A stretch of 6,773 nt of DNA from Ramlibacter sp. (GCA_026785815.1 JAJAZH010000257.1:1-6773); one strand, 5' to 3'; numbered from the stretch's first letter, positions 1 through 6,635 are shown. Numbers and translations: made by a program. Notes: generated by a model not told the origin, from the sequence alone.

Positions 1-659
1 AGAAAGCCCAGCCGCAGCAGGTAGCTGCGCAGGAAGGCCACCGCACCGGCCGCGCCGGCCCGCGCCATCGAGGTGCGGCGGCCCCGGGCATGCTGCTGGC
101 GGGCCCAGGCCTGGCTATAGGACTCGAGTTTGCGCCAGTAATGGGCGGAGGTTGGATAGCTGTCATGGAGCAACGGACTGGTAAGACGCCCGGGCCGGGT
201 CCCGAGTTCCGCGATCACGCGCTCGTGCACCAGATCGTCCGAGAACCGGGCCTGGCCGCGGCGAAACAGCCGCAGCACATGGTCCGGAGTCCAGCCGCAG
301 TGACGGATCCAGCGCCCGCAAAAGCGCGTGAGCCGCGGGATCTCGTACGCGCCGGCCGCGTTCGAGGCCATGGCCTCCACGATCTGCGCGGCCAATCGCG
401 GCGTCACGCGCTCGTCGGCGTCCAGCGACAGCACCCAGTCTCCGGTGGCCAGGGCGACTGCGCGGTTTTTCTGCGGACCGAAGCCTGGCCAGTCGGCCGT
501 CACGCTGACCCGGGCACCGCACTCCCGCGCGATTGCGACGGTGTCGTCGGTGCTGCCGCTGTCCAGAACCACAAGTTCGTCGGCGAACGGCACCGACGCC
601 AGGCAGGCGCGCAGGTTGGAAGACTCGTTGCGGGTGATGACGACGACGGACAGCGACAT
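1..659 (-). CDS. GT2 family glycosyltransferase, WaaE/KdtX-like LPS core enzyme (3' end outside window)
   Basis: This gene encodes a cytoplasmic family 2 glycosyltransferase with a GT-A fold that probably adds a sugar to the inner core of LPS. Only 219 residues are visible; the C-terminus lies beyond the left edge. The start is the ATG read at 659-657, which gives the classic GT2 opening MSLSVVVITRNE at residues 1-12. Next come the nucleotide-binding stretch VVLDSGSTDDT (30-40), DWPGFGPQKN (56-65, typical of the WaaE/KdtX group) and the metal-binding motif SLDADE (78-83, DXD at 80-82). A basic, hydrophobic segment near residues 195-219 may be the membrane-associated tail usual in this group. 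No convincing Shine-Dalgarno sequence precedes the ATG. The gene diverges from the ligase-msbA operon. The GT2 assignment is firm; the WaaE-like label rests on remembered motifs, and donor and acceptor sugars cannot be read from the sequence. Confidence 0.88.
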   Translation of the reverse strand, partial: MSLSVVVITRNESSNLRACLASVPFADELVVLDSGSTDDTVAIARECGARVSVTADWPGFGPQKNRAVALATGDWVLSLDADERVTPRLAAQIVEAMASNAAGAYEIPRLTRFCGRWIRHCGWTPDHVLRLFRRGQARFSDDLVHERVIAELGTRPGRLTSPLLHDSYPTSAHYWRKLESYSQAWARQQHARGRRTSMARAGAAGAVAFLRSYLLRLGF

Positions 660-672
660 GGGTTGAGCTGGC

Positions 673-678
673 ATTATC
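673..678 (-). promoter_or_regulatory. Possible -10 hexamer for the leftward GT2 gene
   Basis: The minus strand reads GATAAT here, one base off the sigma-70 -10 consensus, 13 bases before the ATG of the leftward GT2. No recognisable -35 lies 16-18 bases upstream. A transcript from it would have a leader of only about 7 bases and no ribosome binding site. It may therefore be chance, or the mRNA may be nearly leaderless. Confidence 0.2.
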
Positions 679-717
679 CGCAGTTGCCCCGCACCGCCCG
701 GACGGCCGCGCCGCTGC

Positions 718-726
718 TGAGATAAT
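718..726 (+). promoter_or_regulatory. Putative extended -10 promoter for the waaL-msbA-GT2 operon
   Basis: The sequence TGAGATAAT matches an extended -10 element (TGn followed by a hexamer one base off TATAAT). There is no good -35 box at 17 bases, which is compatible with an extended -10 promoter. Transcription would begin near 733. That leaves a leader of about 26 bases containing the ribosome binding site at 744-752, ahead of the GTG start at 759. This is a motif match in a GC-rich intergenic region and has no other support. Confidence 0.45.
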
Positions 727-743
727 CGAACGCTGTCTGAACC

Positions 744-752
744 AGAGGTAGG
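744..752 (+). promoter_or_regulatory. Ribosome binding site supporting the GTG start of the ligase gene
   Basis: AGAGGTAGG is purine-rich and lies 6-10 bases before the GTG at 759. It supports this GTG as the start; no in-frame ATG near the beginning of the protein has comparable spacing. Confidence 0.6.
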
Positions 753-758
753 CCTTGC

Positions 759-2000
759 GTGTCTGAAAGAATCAGTTGGGAAAGCCTGCGGCCCTGGCCG
801 GTGTACTTGACCGCGGCGATGCTCCCGTTCTCGCTGGCTGCCACCAACATCTTCAAACTGCTGATGGTCCTGTTCGCGGTCGCGGCCCTCGTGATCGGCT
901 TCAGGCGCCGTGAACCGATGCCGCAGTGGCGGCAGCTGCGCACACCGGCGATGGTCGCCGCGATGCTTGTGGTGCTCTCCTTGAGCCTGTTGTACACCTC
1001 GGCGCCGTTGACCGAAGCGCTCAATGACCTGAACAAGTACGGCAAACTGTTGCTGATCCCGCTGGTCCTGCTGCTGGTCCGCAAGCGCGACGAAGCACTG
1101 TTCGCCCTGGGCCTGTACGCGGTCGGGGAAAGCTTCGTGGTCCTCAGTTCCTACCTGCTCAGCGCCGGCCTGCCCTTGCCGTGGGTGGTGAAGCCGCTGT
1201 CGACGCGCGTTTCCGTCGGCGTGGTGTATTCGAGTTACCTGGACCAGTCCCTGATGACCGTGGGCCTGGCGACGCTGGCCTGGCACCTGCGGCACGACTT
1301 TCCCAGCCGCCACGGCGTGCGCATCGCGCTTGGCGTCGTCCTGCTGTGCGCGGTCAACGTGCTGCTGTTCCTGCCGGGGCGCAGCGCCCAGGTCGCATTG
1401 CTGCTGGCCATGGCGTTGGCGCTGTTCTGGGCCACGCCAGGCCGCGGGCGGCCCGCTGCCGTGCTGCTCCCCCTGCTGCTGCTGGGCGCGCTGATGGCGC
1501 TGTCGCCGCATTTCAAGGACCGTGTGGCGGCCGTGGTCACCGAATCGATTGCCTACAGCAACGGCGACCGGGCGCCGACGTCTTCGGGAGCGCGTCTGAA
1601 CCTGTGGCAGCGCTCGGTGGAAGCGATCCGGGAGAAGCCGCTGGCGGGCCATGGCCTGGGCAGCTGGAACGCCGTCTACCGGCGGCTCGAAGGTCCGGGC
1701 CTGAGTCCCGTCTTCGTGAACCTGCGCAATCCGCACCAGGAATATCTGCTGTGGGGCGTCCAGCTCGGGCTGGTCGGCGTGGCCCTGCTGCTGGCGTTCG
1801 AAGTCATGCTGCTGCGCGACGGGGCGCGGTTTCGTTCCGACGTGCGCCACGCCACCTGGTCGATCGCGGCGATCTTCGCCGTCGTGTGCCTGTTCAACAG
1901 CAGCCTGTTCGATGCGCTGATCGGCGACTATTTCTGCATGGTGCTGGGACTGCTGCTGGCGCTCGGCGTCCACACGCCCCGGCCGCAAGCGAGCGCATGA
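759..2000 (+). CDS. waaL: O-antigen ligase family membrane protein (WaaL-like, Wzy_C domain)
   Basis: This 413-residue polytopic inner-membrane protein most likely transfers O-antigen from undecaprenyl diphosphate onto lipid A-core at the periplasmic face. Hydrophobic segments fill about residues 15-48, 63-80, 96-137, 150-175, 188-249 and 331-404. A larger hydrophilic loop spans about 250-330, as in ligases. Within it are SSGARLNLW (275-283) and NPHQEYLLWG (324-333), typical of Wzy_C proteins. R208 (in PGRSAQ), R279 and H326 plausibly correspond to the essential R215, R288 and H338 of E. coli WaaL, and D385 or D390 to D389; this mapping is by eye. The start is GTG, supported by a ribosome binding site. 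The stop overlaps the msbA start in ATGA. A Wzy polymerase or another sugar ligase of the same superfamily is possible, but the LPS neighbours and the tight link to msbA favour WaaL. Confidence 0.78.
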   Translation: MSERISWESLRPWPVYLTAAMLPFSLAATNIFKLLMVLFAVAALVIGFRRREPMPQWRQLRTPAMVAAMLVVLSLSLLYTSAPLTEALNDLNKYGKLLLIPLVLLLVRKRDEALFALGLYAVGESFVVLSSYLLSAGLPLPWVVKPLSTRVSVGVVYSSYLDQSLMTVGLATLAWHLRHDFPSRHGVRIALGVVLLCAVNVLLFLPGRSAQVALLLAMALALFWATPGRGRPAAVLLPLLLLGALMALSPHFKDRVAAVVTESIAYSNGDRAPTSSGARLNLWQRSVEAIREKPLAGHGLGSWNAVYRRLEGPGLSPVFVNLRNPHQEYLLWGVQLGLVGVALLLAFEVMLLRDGARFRSDVRHATWSIAAIFAVVCLFNSSLFDALIGDYFCMVLGLLLALGVHTPRPQASA

Positions 2001-3799
2001 CCGACGCTTCCAGCCTGCCCCCAGCCGCCCCGCGCCCAGTCTGGCCGCGGCTGGCCCGTTTTCTTCCGTATTTCCGCGGCTCGGGCTGGGCCCTGCCCGG
2101 CATGGTCGCCGCCGTTGTGATGGCGGCCGTCACCGAGCCGGTGATTCCAGCGCTGATGAAGCCGCTGCTCGATCGCGGCTTCCAGGCCGGCTCGCTCGCC
2201 CTGTGGGTGGTTCCAGTGGCGCTGATGGGGCTGTTCGCGGTGCGGGGCATCGCCGGCTTCGTGGCGCAGTATTCGCTGGCCTACATGGCCAACCATGCGA
2301 TGGTGACGCTGCGCGCGCGGTTGTTCGGCCGCCTGCTCGACGCGCCGATGACGATGTTCGGCCAGACCTCCGCCAGCGCGCTGTCCAACACCGTGGTCTA
2401 CGAGGTGCAGACCGGCACCACGCTGCTGGTGAACGCGATGCTGTCGCTAATCAAGGACTCTCTGACGCTGGTGGCGTTGCTGGCCTACCTGCTGTACATC
2501 AACTGGAAGCTGACGCTGATCGTGCTGGCGATCTTTCCCGGCGTGGCGCTGGTGATGAAGGTGCTGTCGCGCCGGCTGCACCGGATCACCCAGGCCAGCC
2601 AGCAGGCGACCGACCGGTTGGCGTACGTCGTGGAGGAAAACGTACTGGCGCATCGGGTGGTGCGGCTGCACCAGGCGCAGCAGGCGCAGGGCGAGCGCTT
2701 CGACCGGCTCAACCGGGAACTGCGGCGGCTGGCGATGAAATCCACCATCGCCGCTTCGGCGATGACGCCGCTGACGCAGCTGCTCGCCGCGGCGGCGCTG
2801 TCGGCGGTGATCTGTACCGCGCTTTGGCAAAGCTCCACCAGCGGCATCACCGTGGGCGGCTTCGCGTCGTTCATCACGGCCATGCTGATGCTGATCGCGC
2901 CGATCAAGCACCTCTCGGAATCGGCCGCGCCGATCACGCGCGGTTTGGTGGCCGTGGAGCGCGGACTGGACCTGATCGACCAGACCCCCTCGGAACAGGA
3001 AGGCAGCCACGATGCCGCGCATGCCCGCGGCGAGCTGGTGCTGGACCAGGTTGCGGTGCGCTACGCCGGCAGCAACCGCGAGGCGCTGGACGGAGTCAGC
3101 CTGCGCGTGGCGCCGGGGCAGACGGTGGCGCTGGTCGGCTGCTCGGGCTCCGGCAAGACGACTCTGGTCAACCTGTTGCCGCGCTTCATCGAACCGACCG
3201 GCGGCACGATCACGCTGGATGGGGTGGAACTGCGCGCCTGGCGCCTGAGCGCGCTGCGCCGGCAGTTCTCGTTCGTCAGCCAGGATGTGGTGATGTTCAA
3301 CGACAGCATTGCCGTCAATGTCGCACTCGGACTGGAGGCCGATCGGGAGCGGATCGTCGCTGCGCTGGACGCAGCCAACCTCGGCGCCTACGTGACCTCG
3401 CTGCCGCTCGGGATCGACACCGTCGTGGGCCACAACGCGACGCAACTTTCCGGCGGCCAGCGCCAGCGGCTGGCAATCGCGCGGGCGCTTTACAAGGACG
3501 CGCCGATCGTGGTGCTGGACGAAGCGACGTCGGCGCTGGACGCGGAGTCGGAGCAGGCGGTCAAGTCGGCGTTGCAACGGCTGATGGCCGGCCGCACGAC
3601 GCTGATCATCGCGCACCGGCTCTCCACCATCGAGCATGCCGACCGCATCCTGGTCATGAGCGCGGGCAAGATCGTCGAGGAAGGCTCGCACGCCAGCTTG
3701 CTGCGCAGCAACGGCCACTACGCGCGGCTGTACAACCTCGCCGTCTCCAGCGTCCCGGACAGCGCCCTTGACAGCTCGCCGGAGAGGTTGCTGGAATGA
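1997..3799 (+). CDS. msbA: Lipid A export permease/ATP-binding protein MsbA
   Basis: This 600-residue ABC half-transporter forms a homodimer that flips lipid A-core from the cytoplasmic to the periplasmic leaflet of the inner membrane. The N-terminal six-helix domain occupies about residues 25-310, with hydrophobic stretches near 33-52, 67-90, 143-167, 172-188, 260-277 and 287-303. The nucleotide-binding domain carries a full set of motifs: A-loop Y356, Walker A GCSGSGKTT (381-389, K387), Q-loop Q429 in FVSQDVVMFND, signature LSGGQ (484-488), Walker B VVLDEA (D508, E509) and H-loop H540 in IIAHRLST. Length is near the roughly 580 residues usual for MsbA. The reading frame is open far upstream, but the ATG at 1997 gives the expected N-terminus and overlaps the ligase stop (ATGA), suggesting translational coupling. 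Walker A has Cys382 where Arg is common. The ABC exporter call is certain; MsbA over a related lipid exporter is likely from context. Confidence 0.93.
   Translation: MTDASSLPPAAPRPVWPRLARFLPYFRGSGWALPGMVAAVVMAAVTEPVIPALMKPLLDRGFQAGSLALWVVPVALMGLFAVRGIAGFVAQYSLAYMANHAMVTLRARLFGRLLDAPMTMFGQTSASALSNTVVYEVQTGTTLLVNAMLSLIKDSLTLVALLAYLLYINWKLTLIVLAIFPGVALVMKVLSRRLHRITQASQQATDRLAYVVEENVLAHRVVRLHQAQQAQGERFDRLNRELRRLAMKSTIAASAMTPLTQLLAAAALSAVICTALWQSSTSGITVGGFASFITAMLMLIAPIKHLSESAAPITRGLVAVERGLDLIDQTPSEQEGSHDAAHARGELVLDQVAVRYAGSNREALDGVSLRVAPGQTVALVGCSGSGKTTLVNLLPRFIEPTGGTITLDGVELRAWRLSALRRQFSFVSQDVVMFNDSIAVNVALGLEADRERIVAALDAANLGAYVTSLPLGIDTVVGHNATQLSGGQRQRLAIARALYKDAPIVVLDEATSALDAESEQAVKSALQRLMAGRTTLIIAHRLSTIEHADRILVMSAGKIVEEGSHASLLRSNGHYARLYNLAVSSVPDSALDSSPERLLE
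3781..3787 (+). promoter_or_regulatory. Ribosome binding site for the second GT2, inside the end of msbA
   Basis: GGAGAGG lies 8 bases before the ATG at 3796, within the last codons of msbA. It fixes the start of the downstream gene at the ATGA overlap. Confidence 0.7.
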
Positions 3800-4671
3800 G
3801 CCGGGTTTCCATCAGCGGCTTCACCTTCATCCGCAACGGGGTCGCGCTGGGCTTTCCGTTCGTCGAATCGATCCGCTCGCTGCTGCCGCTGGTCGACGAG
3901 TTCGTGGTCGCCGTCGGCCGCAGCGACGACGACACGCTGGAGCGGGTGCGCGCCATCGGCGAGCCGAAGATCCGCATCATCGAGACCGTCTGGAACGAAC
4001 GCATGGCCGACCGCGGCTTCGTCTACGCCCAGCAGAAGATGATCGCGCAGTACGCCTGCACTGGCGACTGGGCTTTCTATCTCGAAGGCGACGAGGTGGT
4101 CCATGAGCGGGAGCTGGCGCAGATCCGGGCCAGTGTCGAACAGCACCATGGCAACCCGGCGGTGGAAGCGCTGGTGTTCGACTTCCTGCATTTCTACGGC
4201 ACGCCGCAGTACGTTTCTGTCAGCCCCGGCTGGTACCGGCGCGAATGCCGGCTGATTCGCAACACCATCCGCAGCTACGCGCCGGACGGCCAGTACTGGC
4301 TGGTGACGAGCCGCCACAAGCAGCCCCGCAATCCGCACGCGGCGTTGGCCCAGGCCCACATCCACCACTACGGCTGGGTGCGCAAGGCCGAACGGATGCA
4401 GGCCAAGCTGGACCAGGTGGCCAAGTACTGGGCCGGTTCCACGCCGCCGAAAATCGAGTACGCCAACTTCGACCCGCAAGCGGTGGCGCCGTTCCAGGGC
4501 ACCCATCCGGCCGTCATGGCGCATTGGCTGGCGACCCAGGCCGAACAGCAGATCGCTTTCAACCCGGACTACCGGCTGACGCCGAAGGAGCGCAAGTACC
4601 GGCTTTCGATGAAGCTGGAACAGCTCATCGGACTGGACTTCAGCCGCAAGCACTTCAAGCTGGTCGCTTGA
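3796..4671 (+). CDS. GT2-like glycosyltransferase, unclassified, third gene of the ligase-msbA operon
   Basis: This 291-residue soluble protein is probably a GT-A fold glycosyltransferase acting in LPS core synthesis at the cytoplasmic face. The N-terminus, ISGFTFIRNG (6-15), resembles the first strand and loop of GT2 enzymes, followed by PLVDEFVVAVGRSDDDT (31-47), which resembles the donor-binding DSGSTDDT element. The place of the DXD motif is held by YLEGDEVVHE (95-104), so metal binding would use E97 or D99 and E100. Other striking segments are SPGWYRRE (143-150), YAPDGQYW (161-168) and HIHHYGW (188-194), where the histidines could take part in catalysis or fold. No signal peptide or membrane segment is visible. 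The ATG overlaps the msbA stop (ATGA) and has a good ribosome binding site. I recognise the GT2-like architecture but cannot name the gene or its sugars. Confidence 0.82.
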   Translation: MSRVSISGFTFIRNGVALGFPFVESIRSLLPLVDEFVVAVGRSDDDTLERVRAIGEPKIRIIETVWNERMADRGFVYAQQKMIAQYACTGDWAFYLEGDEVVHERELAQIRASVEQHHGNPAVEALVFDFLHFYGTPQYVSVSPGWYRRECRLIRNTIRSYAPDGQYWLVTSRHKQPRNPHAALAQAHIHHYGWVRKAERMQAKLDQVAKYWAGSTPPKIEYANFDPQAVAPFQGTHPAVMAHWLATQAEQQIAFNPDYRLTPKERKYRLSMKLEQLIGLDFSRKHFKLVA

Positions 4672-4696
4672 GCGTCTCTCCCGTCGGTTGCTCAGG
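4667..4696. repeat. Short inverted repeat across the convergent gene ends
   Basis: CTTGAGC (4667-4673) can pair with GCTCAGG (4690-4696), giving 7 pairs including one G-U around a 16-base loop. The stop codon of the plus-strand GT2 (4669-4671) and that of the minus-strand GT4 (4694-4692) lie in opposite arms and pair with each other. There is no T-run on either side, so it is at best a weak bidirectional terminator and may be coincidence. Confidence 0.25.
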
Positions 4697-5858
4697 TTCC
4701 GGTACGGCTTGACGCCAGGCTGGCCCGATACAGCCGCTCGTACTCCTGGGCCGCGTGCTCCCAGGTATGGGCCTGCGCGAAGGCGCGGCCGTTGGCGGAC
4801 AGGCGTTGCTGCAGCGCCTTGTCGGCCAGCAGCCGTTGCAGCGTGGCGAGCAACTCCTGGGAGTCCTGCGGATCGGTCAGCAGCAAGGCGTCCTTGCCGT
4901 CCCGCAGCAGCGTCGAGATGCCGCACTGTGCCGGGCCGCTGACCACCACCGGCAAGCCGTGCGCCAGGCCCTCCAGCACCACCATCGCGAAGGTGTCGTC
5001 CAGCGTCGGGTGCACCAGCACGTCGGCGGCGCGATAGGCCCTGGCGACGCCATCCAGCGCGCCCAGGAAATGCACCCGTTTGTCCACGCCCGCCGCCGCC
5101 GCGAGGTCGCGGAAGCGCTGCGCCTGGCCGGTGTTGCCCACCACCGCCAGCTGCACGTCGCGCGGCAGTGTGACGAGGGCGGCCAGCAGCGTGGTGAGTC
5201 CCTTGCGCGCATAGTCGTTCGCCACGAACAGCAGCATCCGTCCATTGGCCGGCAGGCCCAGCTCGCGCCGGCCAGCGGCGCGGTCCCAGCCGGGCTCGGG
5301 CAACGCGACCCCGGGCGTGACGATAGCCATCGCGCCGACCGCATGCGGATAGGCCGCCAGCGCGTCGGCTTGCAGGCTGGACGAGGTCAGCACCACTTGC
5401 TGTCCCGGGCGCACCCGGAACCGCAGCGCTTCGAGCGCGAGATAAGTCAGCAGCCGCGGGCTGGTGGCGATCTTCAACCAGCGCAGCCGGCGGCGCCAAC
5501 CGCGCTGGCCGCCGAGCAGGTTGTGCCGCACCGGCTTGACGTGGATGGTCTGCACCCGGCCCTGCCAGGTGTTCTCGTGCGAATGCACGACGTCGAAGCC
5601 GCTGCGGGTGGCCAGCCAGGTCGCCGCCGCATACCAGAGCTGGTTGATCCAGCGCGGCTTGGGGAGGGGACTGGACACGCGGTGGTAGCTCACGCCCGGC
5701 CACGCATGCTCGATCTGCTGCGCAAACACGTGGATATCGTGGCGGGCCGCGAGCTGCTCCACCAGCCGGATCGAGTAGCTTTCGGCGCCGCCGCCACGCG
5801 CGCTGAAGACGCGGTTCAGCACCGCGATCTTCAGGCGCTGCCCGCCGGCCGGCGTCAT
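4692..5858 (-). CDS. GT4 family glycosyltransferase, WaaG-like LPS core enzyme
   Basis: This 388-residue GT-B fold, retaining-type glycosyltransferase probably transfers a sugar from a nucleotide donor to the LPS core on the cytoplasmic side. The N-terminal domain starts with LKIAVLNRVFSARGGGAE (9-26), whose glycine loop is typical of GT4, and contains DVVHSHENTWQG (89-100). The C-terminal donor-binding domain contains VANDYARKGL (212-221, basic R218/K219), VGNTG (240-244), a helix-loop around RVHFLGALDGV (261-271) and DDTFAMVVLEGLAHGLPVV (287-305). The EX7E motif appears as D288 and E296, a common GT4 variant. I chose the ATG at 5858 because it overlaps the deacetylase stop (ATGA) and has GGAAG 5 bases upstream. 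An in-frame GTG at 5900 would add 14 residues inside the deacetylase. The WaaG-like label is by family only; a GlcNAc- or other hexose-transferase is equally possible. Confidence 0.9.
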   Translation of the reverse strand: MTPAGGQRLKIAVLNRVFSARGGGAESYSIRLVEQLAARHDIHVFAQQIEHAWPGVSYHRVSSPLPKPRWINQLWYAAATWLATRSGFDVVHSHENTWQGRVQTIHVKPVRHNLLGGQRGWRRRLRWLKIATSPRLLTYLALEALRFRVRPGQQVVLTSSSLQADALAAYPHAVGAMAIVTPGVALPEPGWDRAAGRRELGLPANGRMLLFVANDYARKGLTTLLAALVTLPRDVQLAVVGNTGQAQRFRDLAAAAGVDKRVHFLGALDGVARAYRAADVLVHPTLDDTFAMVVLEGLAHGLPVVVSGPAQCGISTLLRDGKDALLLTDPQDSQELLATLQRLLADKALQQRLSANGRAFAQAHTWEHAAQEYERLYRASLASSRTGT

Positions 5859-6583
5859 TGCCGCTTCCGGTCTTCGTAGCCGGTCGCCACCTTCAGCCAC
5901 AGCAGCGGCAGCGAGGTGGAGCGATGCACCGGCACCCGCGGCAGCTCGAACAGGTCGTCGCCACGCCGGGCCCGCGAGCGCTGCGTCGTCGTCGCCGTCG
6001 AGTAGCCGACAGCCCGGGCCATGGCCGCATGCTTGTCCTGATGCGCGCCGTACGGGTAGCAGAAGTGCTTCACCTCCACCTCCAGCCGGTGTTCGAGATC
6101 GCGCTTGCAGCCGGTGATCTCATGAAAGGCGGCAGCGTCGTCCAGGTGCGTCAGGTCGGCGTGCGTGCGGGTATGGGCGCCCACCTCCTGGCCGCCGGCG
6201 ATCCAGCGCTTGAGCTGCGCGGCATCCATCAGCGGCCGGGCCGCAATGCCTTTGGCGTGGTCCCAGACATTGGTGCCGCCCATCTGGCCGCTGACGATGT
6301 AGCAGGTCGCGGAAAAACCATGCCGTTGCAGCGCGGGCAATGCATGTTCGAGGTTGTTCACATAGCCGTCGTCGAGCGTGATCCCCACCACCCGACCTCT
6401 GCTCTCACCGCGCAGGTAGGGCAGCAAGGCCGTCATCGACAGCCCGCGGTAGCCCAGCGCCTTCAGCAGGCCCAGTTGCCGCGCGAATGCGGCAGGGGCC
6501 ACCACCAGGCTGCGGTACGGCTCGCCTTTCGCGGGCGGCGGCTCCACCTGATGGTAGGTGAGGATCGGGATCGATCGGCGCAT
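5855..6583 (-). CDS. Polysaccharide deacetylase (NodB/CE4 domain), probable LPS sugar deacetylase
   Basis: This 242-residue carbohydrate esterase family 4 protein hydrolyses N- or O-acetyl groups from sugars with a divalent metal. Motif 1 is ITLDDGY (68-74), with D71 as likely catalytic base and D72 as metal ligand. Motif 2 is GAHTRTHADL (135-144), with H137 and H141 as metal ligands. Motif 3 is FCYPYG (174-179), lacking the Arg of the RPPYG form found in chitin and peptidoglycan deacetylases. PRVPVH (215-220) supplies a late histidine. The opening PILTYHQVE (6-14) is typical of the family. No signal peptide or membrane anchor is present, so it should act in the cytoplasm. It sits 52 bases after the RNase G gene and its stop overlaps the GT4 start, which suggests both enzymes act on the same core residue. 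Only a weak AAGA precedes the ATG. The family is clear; the substrate is inferred. Confidence 0.9.
   Translation of the reverse strand: MRRSIPILTYHQVEPPPAKGEPYRSLVVAPAAFARQLGLLKALGYRGLSMTALLPYLRGESRGRVVGITLDDGYVNNLEHALPALQRHGFSATCYIVSGQMGGTNVWDHAKGIAARPLMDAAQLKRWIAGGQEVGAHTRTHADLTHLDDAAAFHEITGCKRDLEHRLEVEVKHFCYPYGAHQDKHAAMARAVGYSTATTTQRSRARRGDDLFELPRVPVHRSTSLPLLWLKVATGYEDRKRQ
5864..5868 (-). promoter_or_regulatory. Ribosome binding site for the GT4 gene
   Basis: On the minus strand GGAAG lies 5 bases before the ATG at 5858, within the last codons of the deacetylase. It supports that ATG over the GTG at 5900. Confidence 0.55.
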
Positions 6584-6598
6584 GTCTTGAACGGTTGA

Positions 6599-6627
6599 GG
6601 ACAGAGCAGGCTACACCTGGTCTGTCC
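6599..6627. repeat. Imperfect hairpin between the RNase G and deacetylase genes
   Basis: GGACAGAGCAGG (6599-6610) and CCTGGTCTGTCC (6616-6627) are complementary at 11 of 12 positions around the 5-base loop CTACA. One internal mismatch splits the stem into 7 and 4 pairs. In minus-strand RNA a further G-U pair (6628 with 6598) extends it. It lies 8 bases after the RNase G stop codon and 15 bases before the deacetylase ATG. Neither side is followed by a T-run, so it does not look like a standard intrinsic terminator. It could be an RNA-processing or stability element, a weak terminator, or an operator. Confidence 0.6.
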
Positions 6628-6635
6628 CGCAAGAT

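Noticed and set aside
1181..1996. Long plus-strand open frame upstream of, and in frame with, msbA.
   Set aside because: It is the open msbA frame running back through the ligase gene. The translated part is Arg/Ala/Gly/Pro-rich with no domain, and the ligase in the other frame has clear membrane segments and motifs. The ATG at 1997 is the natural start.
2447..3718. 423-codon minus-strand open frame antisense to msbA.
   Set aside because: It is rich in Arg, Gln and His, has no recognisable domain, and lies entirely opposite a conserved gene.
2203..3771. 522-codon plus-strand open frame inside msbA.
   Set aside because: It is a shifted-frame shadow in GC-rich DNA with low-complexity composition. 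MsbA in the main frame is intact with all ABC motifs.
3718..5703. 661-codon minus-strand open frame spanning the GT2 antisense strand and an alternate frame of the GT4.
   Set aside because: It crosses two real genes, has low-complexity composition and no domain. Its length reflects the scarcity of stop codons in this GC-rich region.
4755..5879. 374-codon plus-strand open frame antisense to the GT4 gene.
   Set aside because: The composition is Gln/Arg/Ala/His-rich without motifs, opposite a gene with clear GT-B features.
5859..5900. Upstream GTG start for the GT4 gene.
   Set aside because: The extra 14 residues (MAEGGDRLRRPEAA) do not resemble a GT4 N-terminus. The ATG at 5858 has a better ribosome binding site and a 4-base ATGA overlap like the other junctions here.
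5858..6598. 246-codon plus-strand open frame antisense to the deacetylase.
   Set aside because: The minus strand encodes an intact CE4 domain. This frame shows no domain and no supporting start signal.
6599..6627. The hairpin as a standard Rho-independent terminator.
   Set aside because: Neither strand has a T-run after the stem (TCAACC on the minus strand, CGCAAG on the plus strand), so it is reported as a repeat only.
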